Assembly (NCBI GenBank): GCA_902776305.1
Contig: CACYPS010000005.1
Location: 22,010 to 86,009, forward strand
Origin: an uncultured Lachnospiraceae bacterium
Lineage (GTDB): Bacteria; Bacillota; Clostridia; Lachnospirales; Lachnospiraceae
Length of the DNA: 64,000 nt
Reading direction: 5' to 3'
The stretch's first letter is position 1. Each line of letters starts with the position of its first letter. Both the position numbers and the translations under genes were made by a program. The notes below the pieces were generated by a model. The model made no database searches. It saw nothing but the letters and a program-made list of their open reading frames with translations, and was not told the DNA's origin. Shown piece by piece: positions 16,119 through 26,400 of the stretch.

Positions 16119-18023
16119 TTACCAGGCAGTAAGCTCCAGATAAAGATCCTTGTACTGTTTCGCCGAGTTATCCCAGGAAACATTCTTGGCCATGTCGCGA
16201 TGAACCATCTCGTCCCAGTTGTAACGGTTCTCAAAGTACAATGTCTTTGCACGGTTGATTGCATCATAGAGAAGCCCCGTCTCATATCTGTCAAATGTAA
16301 AGCCGTTACCCGAGTCATAATACATGTTGTAAGGCTCCACAGTATCCTTAAGACCGCCGGTCTCTCTGACAATCGGAACTGTCCCATAGTGCATAGCGAT
16401 AAGCTGTGTCAATCCACAGGGCTCAAACTGCGAAGGCACGAGCAGTGCGTCGCACCCGGCATAAATACGATGGCTTCTTGCCTCATCGTACTGGATGCAC
16501 GCGGCAAGCTGTCCCTTGTATTGATTCTCGTAGTACCTGAAGGAATTCTCATACTCGGGATCGCCGGTACCGAGTATCACAACCTGGGTAAACGGATCCA
16601 TGATCTGCGGGATGCAGGCATTTACCAGGTCGAGACCTTTCTGGTTTGTCAGTCTCGAAATGAGTCCGATCACAAATTTGCCTTCGTTCTCCTCAAGGCC
16701 GAGCTCCTTCTGCAGGGCAAGCTTATTTTCCTTCTTTTTAGCGATCGCATCTTCGTTGCTGTATGGTGCGGCAATATTCTTGTCTTTTGAAGGATCCCAG
16801 ATATCGTAATCAATACCGTTTACGATGCCGCGCAGTTTGCCCGAGTGATAACGCAGATGATCCGCCAGACCCTCTCCGTACTCATCTGTCTGAATCTCAC
16901 CGGCATACGTGTTGGACACAGTGGTGATCATGTTGGAGTAGGTTAATCCGCCCTTGAACATATTCGCATCGAGCCAGTTCTGGGTCAGAGCATCCTTATT
17001 GAAAACGTAATCCGGCAGATTCGTCCAATACTTAATGGTCTCAATGTTATAAATACCCTGGAAACGCAGGTTGTGAATCGTGATCATCGTTTTTGCGTTC
17101 CCGATGGGGGTATTCTGGAAAAATTCACGCAGATATACCGGCACGAGTCCTGCCTGCCAGTCATGGCAGTGAATGATATTCGGCTGCCAGTTCATGTAAT
17201 TCAGTGCCGCCAGTGCCGCTTTGCCAAAATAACAATACTTCGGGATATCATCGATCAGGTTTGTGTACGGCTTATCCCCTCCGAAGAATTCCTCGTTGTC
17301 AATGAAATCATAGACCACGCCATCCCAGACATACTCCATAATACCGACATAGTACTGTTTTCCGTCGCTGGTCAGATCCATGTAGAAACTTCCCCGGTAG
17401 ACCATCTTCTCCTGATATTTCTGCGGAATGCACTTGTACCTCGGAAGGATTACCTTCACATCGCAGTTCCTATGGATCAGCGCCTTCGGAAGAGAGTACA
17501 TGACATCTCCAAGCCCGCCGGTCTTTACGAACGGATAGCACTCCGACCCGATAAATGCTATGCTCCTGCGCGGTGTATCGGGAATCTGCTCCTCTGCAGC
17601 AGCCGCAATCTCATCAGCTGCAGCTTCCACAGCAGTCTCTTTCACAGCTGCCTCTTCAACAGCGGCCTCTTTCACAGCTGCCTCTTCAACAGCGGTCTCT
17701 TTCACAGCTGCCTCTTCAACAGCGGCCTCTTTCACAGCTACCTCTTCAACAGCGGCCTCTTTCACAGCTGCCTCTTCAACAGCGGCTTCTTTCACAGCTG
17801 TCTCTTCAACAGCAGCTTTTTTGGCTGTAGCTTTTTTCGGAGCAGCTTTTTTCGGAGCAGCTTTTTTCGGAGCAGCCTTTTTCGGAGCAGCCTTTTTCGG
17901 AGCAGCTTTCTTTGCTGCCGCTTTTTTCGGGGCAGCCTTCTCTTCTGTCGTATCCTTGACTACAGTTGTCTTCTCTGGAGTTGCCTTATCAGCAACTGTG
18001 TCTTTTGTTTTCTTAGCCGGCAT
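16119..18023 (-). CDS. glgA: Glycogen synthase (GT5) with a histone-H1-like N-terminal extension
   Basis: This 634-residue enzyme elongates glycogen with glucose from ADP-glucose. The catalytic core starts near residue 155 (SIAFIGSECYPFVKTGGLGDV, with the KTGGL nucleotide-sugar motif) and ends with EPCGLTQLIAMHYGTVPIVRETGGL; it has the usual length of about 480 residues. Before it lie about 150 residues that GlgA normally lacks: a Lys-Ala-Pro stretch of KKAAP units (about residues 30-67), then alternating AVEEA/AVKEA units (about 68-140). The DNA shows six 30-bp units and several 15-bp units. The tail is charged and helical-repeat-like. GGAGGGAAAACG precedes the start. No other glg genes are adjacent. 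Confidence 0.93.
   Translation of the reverse strand: MPAKKTKDTVADKATPEKTTVVKDTTEEKAAPKKAAAKKAAPKKAAPKKAAPKKAAPKKAAPKKATAKKAAVEETAVKEAAVEEAAVKEAAVEEVAVKEAAVEEAAVKETAVEEAAVKEAAVEEAAVKETAVEAAADEIAAAAEEQIPDTPRRSIAFIGSECYPFVKTGGLGDVMYSLPKALIHRNCDVKVILPRYKCIPQKYQEKMVYRGSFYMDLTSDGKQYYVGIMEYVWDGVVYDFIDNEEFFGGDKPYTNLIDDIPKYCYFGKAALAALNYMNWQPNIIHCHDWQAGLVPVYLREFFQNTPIGNAKTMITIHNLRFQGIYNIETIKYWTNLPDYVFNKDALTQNWLDANMFKGGLTYSNMITTVSNTYAGEIQTDEYGEGLADHLRYHSGKLRGIVNGIDYDIWDPSKDKNIAAPYSNEDAIAKKKENKLALQKELGLEENEGKFVIGLISRLTNQKGLDLVNACIPQIMDPFTQVVILGTGDPEYENSFRYYENQYKGQLAACIQYDEARSHRIYAGCDALLVPSQFEPCGLTQLIAMHYGTVPIVRETGGLKDTVEPYNMYYDSGNGFTFDRYETGLLYDAINRAKTLYFENRYNWDEMVHRDMAKNVSWDNSAKQYKDLYLELTAW
17641..17820 (-). 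repeat. Six 30-bp tandem units in glgA
   Basis: Six consecutive 30-bp units encode the alternating AVKEA-AVEEA decapeptide of the GlgA tail. They differ by only one to three bases. A run of 15-bp units (about 17821-17910) encoding KKAAP follows on the N-terminal side. Confidence 0.9.
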
Positions 18024-18211
18024 CGTTTTCCCTCCTTCGGTTTTTGCTATCTAAATCATCTTCTTGCAGTATATAAACTGCTCTATCTTGAATTTAACAT
18101 TTATTATTATCCTTATCAATTAAAGAATCAAATTATTAACAAAAAAAGGAAAAAAAGTTCTGTCTTCGGGAGCGTTTCATCTCAAACGGTCATATCATTC
18201 ATTGTCTTACA

Positions 18212-18382
18212 ATGCCATGGATCAAGAAACTGGTTTACTGTTCCAGTACGGGAGCCATTCCGGAACTTCCAAAAGGAACACCCATCAAGGAAGTCGATTA
18301 TTTTGATGAGTCAAAGATGCTGGGCGGCATAGATGTACTTATTGACGGTGGTGCATCCACAGGAAAGAAATTTAAGAAATAA
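18212..18382 (+). pseudogene. Remnant of an NAD-dependent epimerase/dehydratase (extended SDR)
   Basis: The plus-strand frame from ATG 18212 reads WIKKLVYCSSTGAIPELPKG and continues PIKEVDYFD. That is the conserved strand containing the catalytic Ser region of dihydroflavonol-reductase-like SDR enzymes. The similarity can be followed back some 10 codons before the ATG. After about 45 residues the frame departs from the family and stops at 18382. The Rossmann N-terminus and YxxxK are missing, so this is a gene fossil. Confidence 0.5.
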
Positions 18383-18405
18383 GTATTCTATTCACATCAA
18401 CTGAG

Positions 18406-18439
18406 AGGCGGCTGTCAGGATATGCCCTGACAGCCGCCT
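18406..18439. terminator. Hairpin downstream of guaA
   Basis: A perfect 14-bp stem, AGGCGGCTGTCAGG / CCTGACAGCCGCCT, has a 6-base loop. The following AT-rich stretch suits a terminator in either direction; guaA ends 15 bp away on the minus strand. Confidence 0.65.
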
Positions 18440-18453
18440 TAAAATATTTTACA

Positions 18454-19434
18454 TTATTCGAATTCTATCGTCCCCGTCGGCTTCGGCGTAAGATCGTACA
18501 GCACGCGGTTGATACCCGGCACCTCGCTTGTGATCCTCTGTGTGATCTTGTCAAGCACCGCCCAGTCAACATGCTCGATTGTTGCCGTCATGGCGTCCTT
18601 CGTGTTCACGGCACGAATGATTGCCGGCCACTCCCACGCACGCTTGCCGTCCTTGATACCGGTCGACTTGAAATCCGGAACAACAGTGAAGTACTGCCAT
18701 ACCTTGCCGGCAAGACCTGCCTTCTCGAACTCCTCGCGAAGAATCGCATCGGATTCGCGAAGCGCCTCGAGACGGTCACGTGTGATAGCACCCACGCAGC
18801 GAACGCCGAGACCCGGGCCCGGGAACGGCTGACGGTATACCATATTATCAGGCAGACCGAGCTCATGACCTACAACGCGCACTTCATCCTTGTAGAGGAA
18901 CTTCAGCGGCTCAACGAGCTCAAGCTTAACATCCTCCGGAAGACCGCCTACATTGTGATGAGCCTTAATGCCGTCGCTCTCGAGAATATCAGGATAAATT
19001 GTTCCCTGACCGAGGAATTCAATGTTCTCGAGCTTTGCAGCTTCCTCGTCGAACACCTCAATGAATTCGCCGCCGATGATCTTTCTCTTCTGCTCCGGAT
19101 CGTCAACGCCTGCCAGCTTGTCAAGGAAACGATCTGTGGCATCGATATAAATAAGGTTCGCGCCGAGCTGGTTCCTGAACACTTCAATGACCTGCTCGCT
19201 CTCACCCTTACGCATAAGGCCATGATTTACATGAATACATGTGAGCTGTTTTCCGACAGCCTTGATAAGCAATGCTGCAACTACGGATGAATCTACGCCG
19301 CCTGAAAGTGCAAGCAGAACGTTTCCGTCACCGATCTGTGCCTGAAGAGCCTTTACCTGCTCTTCGATAAATGCCTGTGCAAGTTCCGGTGTCGTAATGC
19401 GCTCCATTGTCTCCGGTCTTTTGTTGTCGCTCAT
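18454..19434 (-). CDS. guaA: GMP synthase ATP-pyrophosphatase subunit (stand-alone)
   Basis: This 326-residue protein converts XMP to GMP using ATP and ammonia. The PP-loop SGGVDSS sits near residue 45. GQGTIYPDILES, HHNVGG, RQPFPGPGLGVR and the C-terminal dimerisation domain ending TGTIEFE are all typical. The N-terminal glutamine amidotransferase domain of ordinary bacterial GuaA is absent; the protein begins with about 20 residues and goes directly into the synthase domain. Split GMP synthases are standard in archaea and occur in some bacteria. No amidotransferase partner is in the window, so ammonia may come from a separately encoded subunit or from free pools. An AGGAG site precedes the start. 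Confidence 0.9.
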   Translation of the reverse strand: MSDNKRPETMERITTPELAQAFIEEQVKALQAQIGDGNVLLALSGGVDSSVVAALLIKAVGKQLTCIHVNHGLMRKGESEQVIEVFRNQLGANLIYIDATDRFLDKLAGVDDPEQKRKIIGGEFIEVFDEEAAKLENIEFLGQGTIYPDILESDGIKAHHNVGGLPEDVKLELVEPLKFLYKDEVRVVGHELGLPDNMVYRQPFPGPGLGVRCVGAITRDRLEALRESDAILREEFEKAGLAGKVWQYFTVVPDFKSTGIKDGKRAWEWPAIIRAVNTKDAMTATIEHVDWAVLDKITQRITSEVPGINRVLYDLTPKPTGTIEFE

Positions 19435-19627
19435 TTTTCACTCCTCTCCGGTCATGTTCCGATGACACGGCCTTCAGTAATCATTTTTCTGTGATGAAGC
19501 GGATTGTATCACACTTTTATAGAGTACATCAATAAAAAGATAAAGATTTCCTCGGAAATAGTATGCGCCGCGCAGGGGGCTTCCCATTTTTAATGAAGCC
19601 AATCACGATCTTCTACATACTCAACTG

Positions 19628-20404
19628 TCATTCTCTCCAGAGAAAATCCATGAAAATGGGAACCTGCTTCTCCCAGTCCGCCTCACAGTGATTTCCTCCC
19701 ACCTGACAGTACAGCATCGCAGTTGCCCCCGCCTTCTGAATACGATTCTCCACTGCCTTGTTGCACTTATATGTGTAACTGACGGTATCTTCTGTCTCAG
19801 GATTCAGCACCCCGCGTGCCTCGCACGTCCCCCAGGACAGGAACACTCTTGTATCCGGACTCATCTCATTCCGGTTCATATCATGGAGCAGCTGGTTACG
19901 GCAGAACACGATGGAGCTTGAAACACATGCCGCTTTGGAAAAGACCGTATTATACATTGTGATCGCATAGACAGACATAAGTCCTCCCATGCTTGACCCG
20001 GCGATTCCTGTGCACTCCCGCTCCGGGATCGTGCGGTATTCGCTGTCTATCATCGGCTTGATCTCATTCACGATCCACTTAAGTGTCACATCCCCCATCG
20101 CCTCGTACTTACTCAGGAATCCTGTCTTCGTCCTGTACGGGCTGTATTCCGAGAGACGTTCCTCCCCCTCATGTCCGCACTCTATTCCCACTACAATGAT
20201 GTCCTTCGGCCAATGCTCCAGGAATTCTTTGAGCCCCCAGCTCTTGCCGAAAGTAGCATCCTCATCAAAATAAAGATTATGACCGTCAAAAAAGTACATG
20301 ACCGGATATCGCTCATCCGTCTCGTTATATCGATCGGGAAGCCAGATGTGAAGCATGCGGCCTTTCCCTTTCGGCGTATATATAAAATCCCGTTTGATAA
20401 CCAT
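19628..20404 (-). CDS. Putative esterase, alpha/beta hydrolase (esterase D/Fes-like)
   Basis: This is a 258-residue protein. The start is set at MVIKRDFIYTP (ATG 20404), which has GAGGAGGACCGTAAGA directly before it; the longer frame has no such site. LHIWLPDRYNETDERYPVMYFFDGHNLYFD is the first strand-turn of the putative esterase family. GIAGSSMGGLMSVYA holds the nucleophile Ser in GxSxG. GGNHCEADWEKQVPIFMDFLW holds the catalytic His. The family includes enterochelin esterase-like and feruloyl/acetyl esterase-like enzymes. The substrate is unknown. It lacks a signal peptide, so it acts in the cytoplasm. Confidence 0.82.
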   Translation of the reverse strand: MVIKRDFIYTPKGKGRMLHIWLPDRYNETDERYPVMYFFDGHNLYFDEDATFGKSWGLKEFLEHWPKDIIVVGIECGHEGEERLSEYSPYRTKTGFLSKYEAMGDVTLKWIVNEIKPMIDSEYRTIPERECTGIAGSSMGGLMSVYAITMYNTVFSKAACVSSSIVFCRNQLLHDMNRNEMSPDTRVFLSWGTCEARGVLNPETEDTVSYTYKCNKAVENRIQKAGATAMLYCQVGGNHCEADWEKQVPIFMDFLWRE

Positions 20405-20563
20405 TCTTACGGTCCTCCTCAAATAAGCAAGAAATTTTTGAAATCCCAAGGTGTTTCGCCCGGTATATCTCCCTGTAAATTCCATATTCAGCCTTCCGGT
20501 TCAGCCTTCCTTCACAGGAGATTCATGATCAGCATGAAACCTGATTATATCCTGTTATGGTGC

Positions 20564-20601
20564 AAAAAGAAAGTGAACGGTGCAAAAAAGCCGTTCACTT
20601 T
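20564..20601 (-). terminator. Rho-independent terminator of the 20690-23047 gene
   Basis: On the minus strand the perfect stem AAAGTGAACGG / CCGTTCACTTT is followed by CTTTTTG. Confidence 0.8.
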
Positions 20602-20689
20602 GCTCTCAATTCAGGAACATTTAAAGATTTTTGGACTCTTTTTATTTTCATTCAATGAGCTTTGAAGTCTTTTGTTCCTTTTTTTGTAT

Positions 20690-23047
20690 TCACCCAATGA
20701 ACTTTGACATGACCGCATACAATTCCTGAGGACTGAACGGTTTCGTCAGGTGCTCATTCATGCCCGCAGCAAAGCTTCCTTTTACATCTTCCTCAAAGGC
20801 GTTTGCCGTCATAGCTATAATCGGTACCTGAGCTCCGCCAATGTCTTTTTCACTGCGGATCTTCCGGGTTGCTTCAAGACCATCGACCAGAGGCATCTGG
20901 ATATCCATCAGAATGAGGTCATACGCTCCTTCCGCCTTGCGGAATGCATCGAGAGCTTCCTCACCGTTCATGGCTGTATCAACATCCAGCCCTGCCTTCT
21001 CAAGCATTTTCACGCCGATTTCCAGACTGATTTTGTGATCATCAACAAGAAGCACTCTTCCCCTCTTGAACGAATATTTCCTGCTCGTTTCCGCAGGAAG
21101 TCTCGTGAATGTCTCGTTTCTATCATAGGAAATTGGGAATGTCATGGTGACCGTGACGCAGGAACCCTGATCATCCAGACTCTGTGCCTCTACACGGCCT
21201 CCCATAGCAGCGACATTGCTCTTTGCCAGTGTGAGTCCGAGATCGAGCTGATCAGGAGAATCGACCTGAACGATCACCTTCGGATCTATCGGTTCGAAGA
21301 TTGACGACAGATACTCTGCATTCACGCCGGTCGAACTGTCGGATATTGCAAATCTGAGAGTCGTTCTGTTACTCTCCCGCTTCTGCTCGGTGACCAACAG
21401 CCGGACATTTCCGCCATTGGCATTGTAGTCAAATGTATTCTCCAGAAGTCTCGTCAGCACCTGTTCAAGACGATATCGGTCAGCCATGATCTGCTGAGGC
21501 ACGTGATTCCCGAGCTCGATGGAAAATGTAAGTCCTCTCTCCGATGCGCTCGGAAGCATTTTTGCCTCCAAGATTCCAAAAAACTCTGCCAGGTCCAGCC
21601 TCTCCGGTGTTAGTACAACACCTTTTCGATCAATCTGATGAAGGGTAAGCATGTCATCGATAATCGAGTGTATAGACGCCCCCGCCGTGATAATATTATC
21701 AAGATAGACCGCTTCCCTTGTATCGTCGGGAATCTCCGACCGGGCAATTTCCGCAAAACCGATTATAGAACTCAGCGGTGAGCGAATATCCCTGCTGAGG
21801 CGGGATAATATGGAATTTCTGGAATTCAAAGCATTCTGGACCTTATTCAGAGCATCCTGAAGCTCTGCTTCTCTCTCCATGGCATTTTCGATGACCCCGC
21901 TGATATCCTGTACCGTTCCGCATATCAGGTCTCCGGGAATATCTACTGTATAAAATGTAGCCTTCTTGTGTCTCGTTCTTCCGTCCTCACCGGCTGTTTC
22001 ATAGTAGACCGTGTAGTTGGACCGATGGCGCAGTTCCCTTCGGATATTTTCCAGTGCCAGCATTTCAAACACTTCAAAATACCCGTCGGAATCCTTCGGA
22101 ACCCTGGTCATAAGACGATTCAGCAGTGTTTTGTATTCAACACCGTTTTCTTTAATGTCGCCTCCCGGATTCCGGCGTATATCTGAGAACTTGTATGCCC
22201 TGCTGTGCTTCGCATCGATCAGATATACCCCGTCATAATCATTTTCAGAAACCGCTCCAAGAAGCTCTTCCACGATTTTCGCACGGAAAACATCCACGGA
22301 GTAGAGCACTGCCTCAACATCCCCGGTATCAACATTTTTTGCCGTGCTGATCGCCGTTGTGATCCACATCACCTGATCCGTTACCATGTAGAAGGTGTGT
22401 TCCAGCGAAAAATGTGTGCGGCCCCGCTCATATTCACGCATCAGTTTTCGGCGATTGAACATATTCATGAAATTCCCGGAGTCCTCTTTTCTTGCACAGC
22501 GCTCTGCAAGAAAACGGAAAAAAGCATCCACGCTCATAGGATACAGAAGTTCCATTCCCTCGGGCATCTTACCCAGAGGAATTTCCATCTTATTCTGCGA
22601 AAGGTTGAGCCGGTACATTCCGAGGGCATACGGAGATACATCCGACATGAGTGTAATTTCCGAGTAATACCTGTTTCTCAGGTTCGTCCTTATACGATGT
22701 TCCGCAGTAACATCATAAAAGTAATGTGCCATGACCTTATGGCCTTCAAACTCGATCTCCCTTCCATGAATCGCCCAGCACTTTTTTCTATGTTCAAAAT
22801 ATTCTTCTATATCATATTCTTTACCGGACCTGATTTTATCCGCAAATCTGAATCCACGCCACTCCGGACACTTGTCGAAAAGTTCCTGACAGTTTTTGCC
22901 AATCAATACTTCCGCTTCCGTTTCCGGGATGAACTCTTTTATGGTGTCCGTGGCATACAGAATCTCCTGCGTTTCGGCATCACACACCAGGATGCACGTA
23001 TCAGTATGATTCATCACTGCTCTTAACAAGCCACTAAAGCTTTCCAT
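20690..23047 (-). CDS. Hybrid sensor kinase-like protein lacking the phospho-acceptor histidine
   Basis: This 785-residue protein has no membrane segment. PAS-like sensor regions occupy the first 390 residues (for example HTDTCILVCDAETQEILYAT). A coiled linker, a HisKA-like helix pair, a HATPase_c domain (about 520-640) and a receiver (about 665-785, VLLVDDHKISLEIG, DLILMDIQMP, TKPF) follow. The H-box reads LSRDIRSPLSSIIGF: Arg419 (codon AGG) stands where the His of MSHDIRTPM should be. The ATPase N-box is also weak (NTFDYN). The receiver is intact. It may therefore act as a phosphatase, scaffold or receiver partner rather than an autokinase. It is divergent from the CheB-CheR kinase gene. 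Confidence 0.88.
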   Translation of the reverse strand: MESFSGLLRAVMNHTDTCILVCDAETQEILYATDTIKEFIPETEAEVLIGKNCQELFDKCPEWRGFRFADKIRSGKEYDIEEYFEHRKKCWAIHGREIEFEGHKVMAHYFYDVTAEHRIRTNLRNRYYSEITLMSDVSPYALGMYRLNLSQNKMEIPLGKMPEGMELLYPMSVDAFFRFLAERCARKEDSGNFMNMFNRRKLMREYERGRTHFSLEHTFYMVTDQVMWITTAISTAKNVDTGDVEAVLYSVDVFRAKIVEELLGAVSENDYDGVYLIDAKHSRAYKFSDIRRNPGGDIKENGVEYKTLLNRLMTRVPKDSDGYFEVFEMLALENIRRELRHRSNYTVYYETAGEDGRTRHKKATFYTVDIPGDLICGTVQDISGVIENAMEREAELQDALNKVQNALNSRNSILSRLSRDIRSPLSSIIGFAEIARSEIPDDTREAVYLDNIITAGASIHSIIDDMLTLHQIDRKGVVLTPERLDLAEFFGILEAKMLPSASERGLTFSIELGNHVPQQIMADRYRLEQVLTRLLENTFDYNANGGNVRLLVTEQKRESNRTTLRFAISDSSTGVNAEYLSSIFEPIDPKVIVQVDSPDQLDLGLTLAKSNVAAMGGRVEAQSLDDQGSCVTVTMTFPISYDRNETFTRLPAETSRKYSFKRGRVLLVDDHKISLEIGVKMLEKAGLDVDTAMNGEEALDAFRKAEGAYDLILMDIQMPLVDGLEATRKIRSEKDIGGAQVPIIAMTANAFEEDVKGSFAAGMNEHLTKPFSPQELYAVMSKFIG

Positions 23048-23409
23048 AGTATCCCGCCTTTATCAATACCTGTTCATTCTATATGTATGCAAATCATACT
23101 ATAGAACTTGTATAAACTGCTGTTATCTTTGTGCTATGAATATATATTTTTATGCATTCTAACAAATATATTGTAACATGTTTCACAAGAATAATACATT
23201 CTATTTTTGTGACTTATGTGATTTTCTGTGTATATTTCCAGCCAAAGCATGCTTTACTCCGATATCAAAAAAGGCTAAAATAAAACATAACTGACAGGTT
23301 GACAATTTTAGTGTATATGTGGACGGCGCCTTGGTGCCGCACGTCGCAGTGAGAACGCCGAGGCGTTCTTGAAAAATCTCGCTTCTTGATATACAGCAGG
23401 AGGTATATG
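23048..23409. promoter_or_regulatory. Divergent promoter region of the signalling locus
   Basis: This AT-rich stretch of about 360 bp sits between the two divergent kinase genes and must hold both promoters. An inverted-orientation copy of the family-B repeat lies at 23316-23372. AGGAGG at 23398-23403 precedes the plus-strand gene. Confidence 0.5.
23316..23372. repeat. Family B repeat, inverted partial copy
   Basis: GAGAACGCCGAGGCGTTCTTGA is the reverse orientation of the family-B palindrome head. The flanking GCCGCACGTCGCAGT is a diverged tail. Confidence 0.55.
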
Positions 23410-26400
23410 ATGGAATATTCATCCGAAAAGCCACGCCAGGAACTTCAGCCGAACTGTGTTGTCGGCATCGGTGCTTCAGCAGGCGGCCTCGAAGCGCTTC
23501 AGCAATTCCTTACATTCCTGCCCGGAAACACGGGCATGGCATTTGTCATCATTCAGCATCTTGCTCCCGATCACAAGAGCCTCCTCACAGATATACTGGG
23601 CAAGTATACCAGCATGCCGGTCATCGAGGCACGGGATGGAATGCGGGTGCTTCGCAACCATATCTACATGATACCGCCGCGCTATAATCTTGAGATCGTC
23701 TCAGACATACTTCACCTTCGCGAATATAATCACCAGAAGATCAATCACCCGATCGACATATTCTTCCGCTCACTCGCTGCGGCTTATGAAAACCGGGCTG
23801 TTGCAGTCATCCTGTCCGGCACGGGTTCGGACGGAACCAACGGAATTCGGTCCATTAAGGAGCAGAACGGCGTCATCATCGTCCAGTCTCCGGAAAGTTC
23901 AAAGTTCGATGGTATGCCGAGGAATGCGATCTCGACAGGTTTTGTCGATATCGTACAGTCACCGGATAATATTGCCCGTGAAATGGCGCACATCTCTGCC
24001 TCGCTGGTCGATTCGACCACACAGCTTCAGCTGACGGACAATGATTTGATGGGCAAAGTGTTCACCATATTAAAAAATGTCACGAACATTAACTATACAT
24101 ATTATAAGCAGACAACAATCCTGCGAAGGGTAGAACGCAGGCTTGTTGTCACGCACAACCGGAACCTTCAGGAATACGTCAATTATCTGAACAATAATCC
24201 TGAGGAAGCAAAGATACTGGCTAAAGAAGTTCTGATCGGAGTCACCAGTTTCTTCCGCGACCCCGACTACTTTGAAGTCCTCAAAGAACGTGTCATCAAA
24301 ACTCTGATACAGAACGGTCAGAAATCTGAACAGATCCGCGTGTGGGTAGCCGGCTGTTCCACCGGTGAAGAAGCATACTCAATTGCTATCCTTTTCATGG
24401 AGGCTATGGAGGAGCTGAATATCCGGAGAGACATCAAAATTTTTGCGACCGACCTCGACTCGGATTCCATCAGCGTTGCAGGCCGTGGCGTATACGGCGA
24501 CAACATCATTGAAGATGTCAGCGTGACCAGGCTTTCCCGTTACTTCACACGGAAAGGGAATAAATACTTTATTCGTCACGATATAAGGAAAATGATCGTG
24601 TTTGCCCAGCACAATGTTTTTCAGGATCCGCCTTTCGGAAAGCTCGACCTGATAAGCTGCCGCAACCTGCTGATCTATTTCCAGACTGTCCTTCAGAGGA
24701 ACCTTTTCGCTATCTTCCACATGGCGTTGAATGATCGCGGATATCTTTTCCTCGGCCGTTCCGAATCAGTCATTAATTATGATGATGTATTCCGCACAGT
24801 CTGTGCAAATGAGAAAATATTCGTCCACAACGCCTCCGGCAAAGCACCGACCCACGACCGAATTAACTACGCGATGCAGGCTGTGGATATGCCGATTCTT
24901 CCGATCCATACACCGAGGCAGGAGACACAGAGCATAAAATACTCTCCGAGCGAACTTGATACCTCTATCTTTGAATCGCTCATGCCCGCCACACTTCTGG
25001 TGGATGAGAGCAATGAATTGACCCGTACCTACGGAGACTGTTCGAAGCTCATTTCCATGCCGACGGGAGCTGTGACGCTTGATGTATTTGCACTGATCCG
25101 CAACGACCTAAAGATTCCTGTTTCGACAGTACTCAAGGAAAGCCGCGAGAAGCAGGAGCGCGTCGGATATGTAAAAATTCCGGTACACCTCGAGGATACG
25201 CCGGAATATATCTCCATTCTCGCAGAGCCTGTCAAAGACAAGACGGGCGTGTACACAGGACATACGGCGCTCTCTTTCGTCCGCGGAAATACGCCCATTG
25301 AAGGTACGATGCAGGAATATCAGATCGAGACCGCTGCAGCCAGAAGAATTGCCAATCTGGAGCACGATCTGAAAGTCACGCAGGATAATCTTCGCCAGAC
25401 GGTATCTGAACTCGAATCCGTCAACGCAGAGCTGCAGGCTGCAAATGAAGAGCTGCTCACAGCAAATGAAGAACTGCAGAGTTCTAACGAAGAACTGCAG
25501 TCCGTAAACGAAGAGCTCTATACTGTAAATTCAGAATACCAATCCAAGGTAACTGAGCTGGCCGGGCTGAACGACGATCTCGCCAATTTCCTGTCGACGA
25601 CACTGGTCGGCATCCTTATGGTCGACCGCGATCTCAGCATCCGCAAGTTCACGGAGTATGTTGCATCCGAGTTCAATGTTGCCGACCAGGATGTGGGCCG
25701 CTCACTGCGCTACATCTCATATAATTTTGTAACGATCGACCTCATGTCCATCTGCCGCGAAGTCCTGCACACTATGAAGCCGGTCGAACGCAACTGCGCA
25801 TCAATCGGAGGAAAGACCTATCTGCTTCGCATTGCGCCGTACCGCGTTCAGAGCATCAGCGAAATGCTGCCGGATACTTCATCGACATCTGTGAGAGTAA
25901 AAGGCCTCGTCATTACATTTGTCGACACCACGAAGCAGATTGACGACCAACAGCAGATCGAGGAGATGGCAAGGGCACTGCGCGAGGCAGTACGTTCCGG
26001 CCGTGAAAAGGAAACGTTCCTCTCTCATATGAGCCACGACATGAGAACGCCCATGACCGCCATCTTCGGTCTCACACAGCTCAGCCTGGAGGATAAATCG
26101 CTTTCGGAGCCTATCCGTGATAATCTGCAAAAAATACAGGCGTCGAGCCGTTATCTGATGAGCCTGATAGAGGAAATTCTCGAGACAAGCCGTATCAATG
26201 CGGGAAAGATCGTAACGGTAAGCCATGCAGTCCAGGAGGATGCTCTTCTTGAAGATATTCACACGATCATCCGAGAGCGGGCAAGAGAAGCCGGACAGAC
26301 TTTCCATTACATTATCCACGGCTGCCAGAGCCGCTATTGTCTGATGGATACCGAGCATGTGGAACGCATCCTGATGAACCTGCTCAGCAATGCCGTCAAA

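Noticed and set aside
17560-18054. Plus-strand Ala/Phe/Ser-rich open frame opposite the glgA tail
   Set aside because: It is the reverse reading of the KKAAP and AVKEA repeats and has no independent support.
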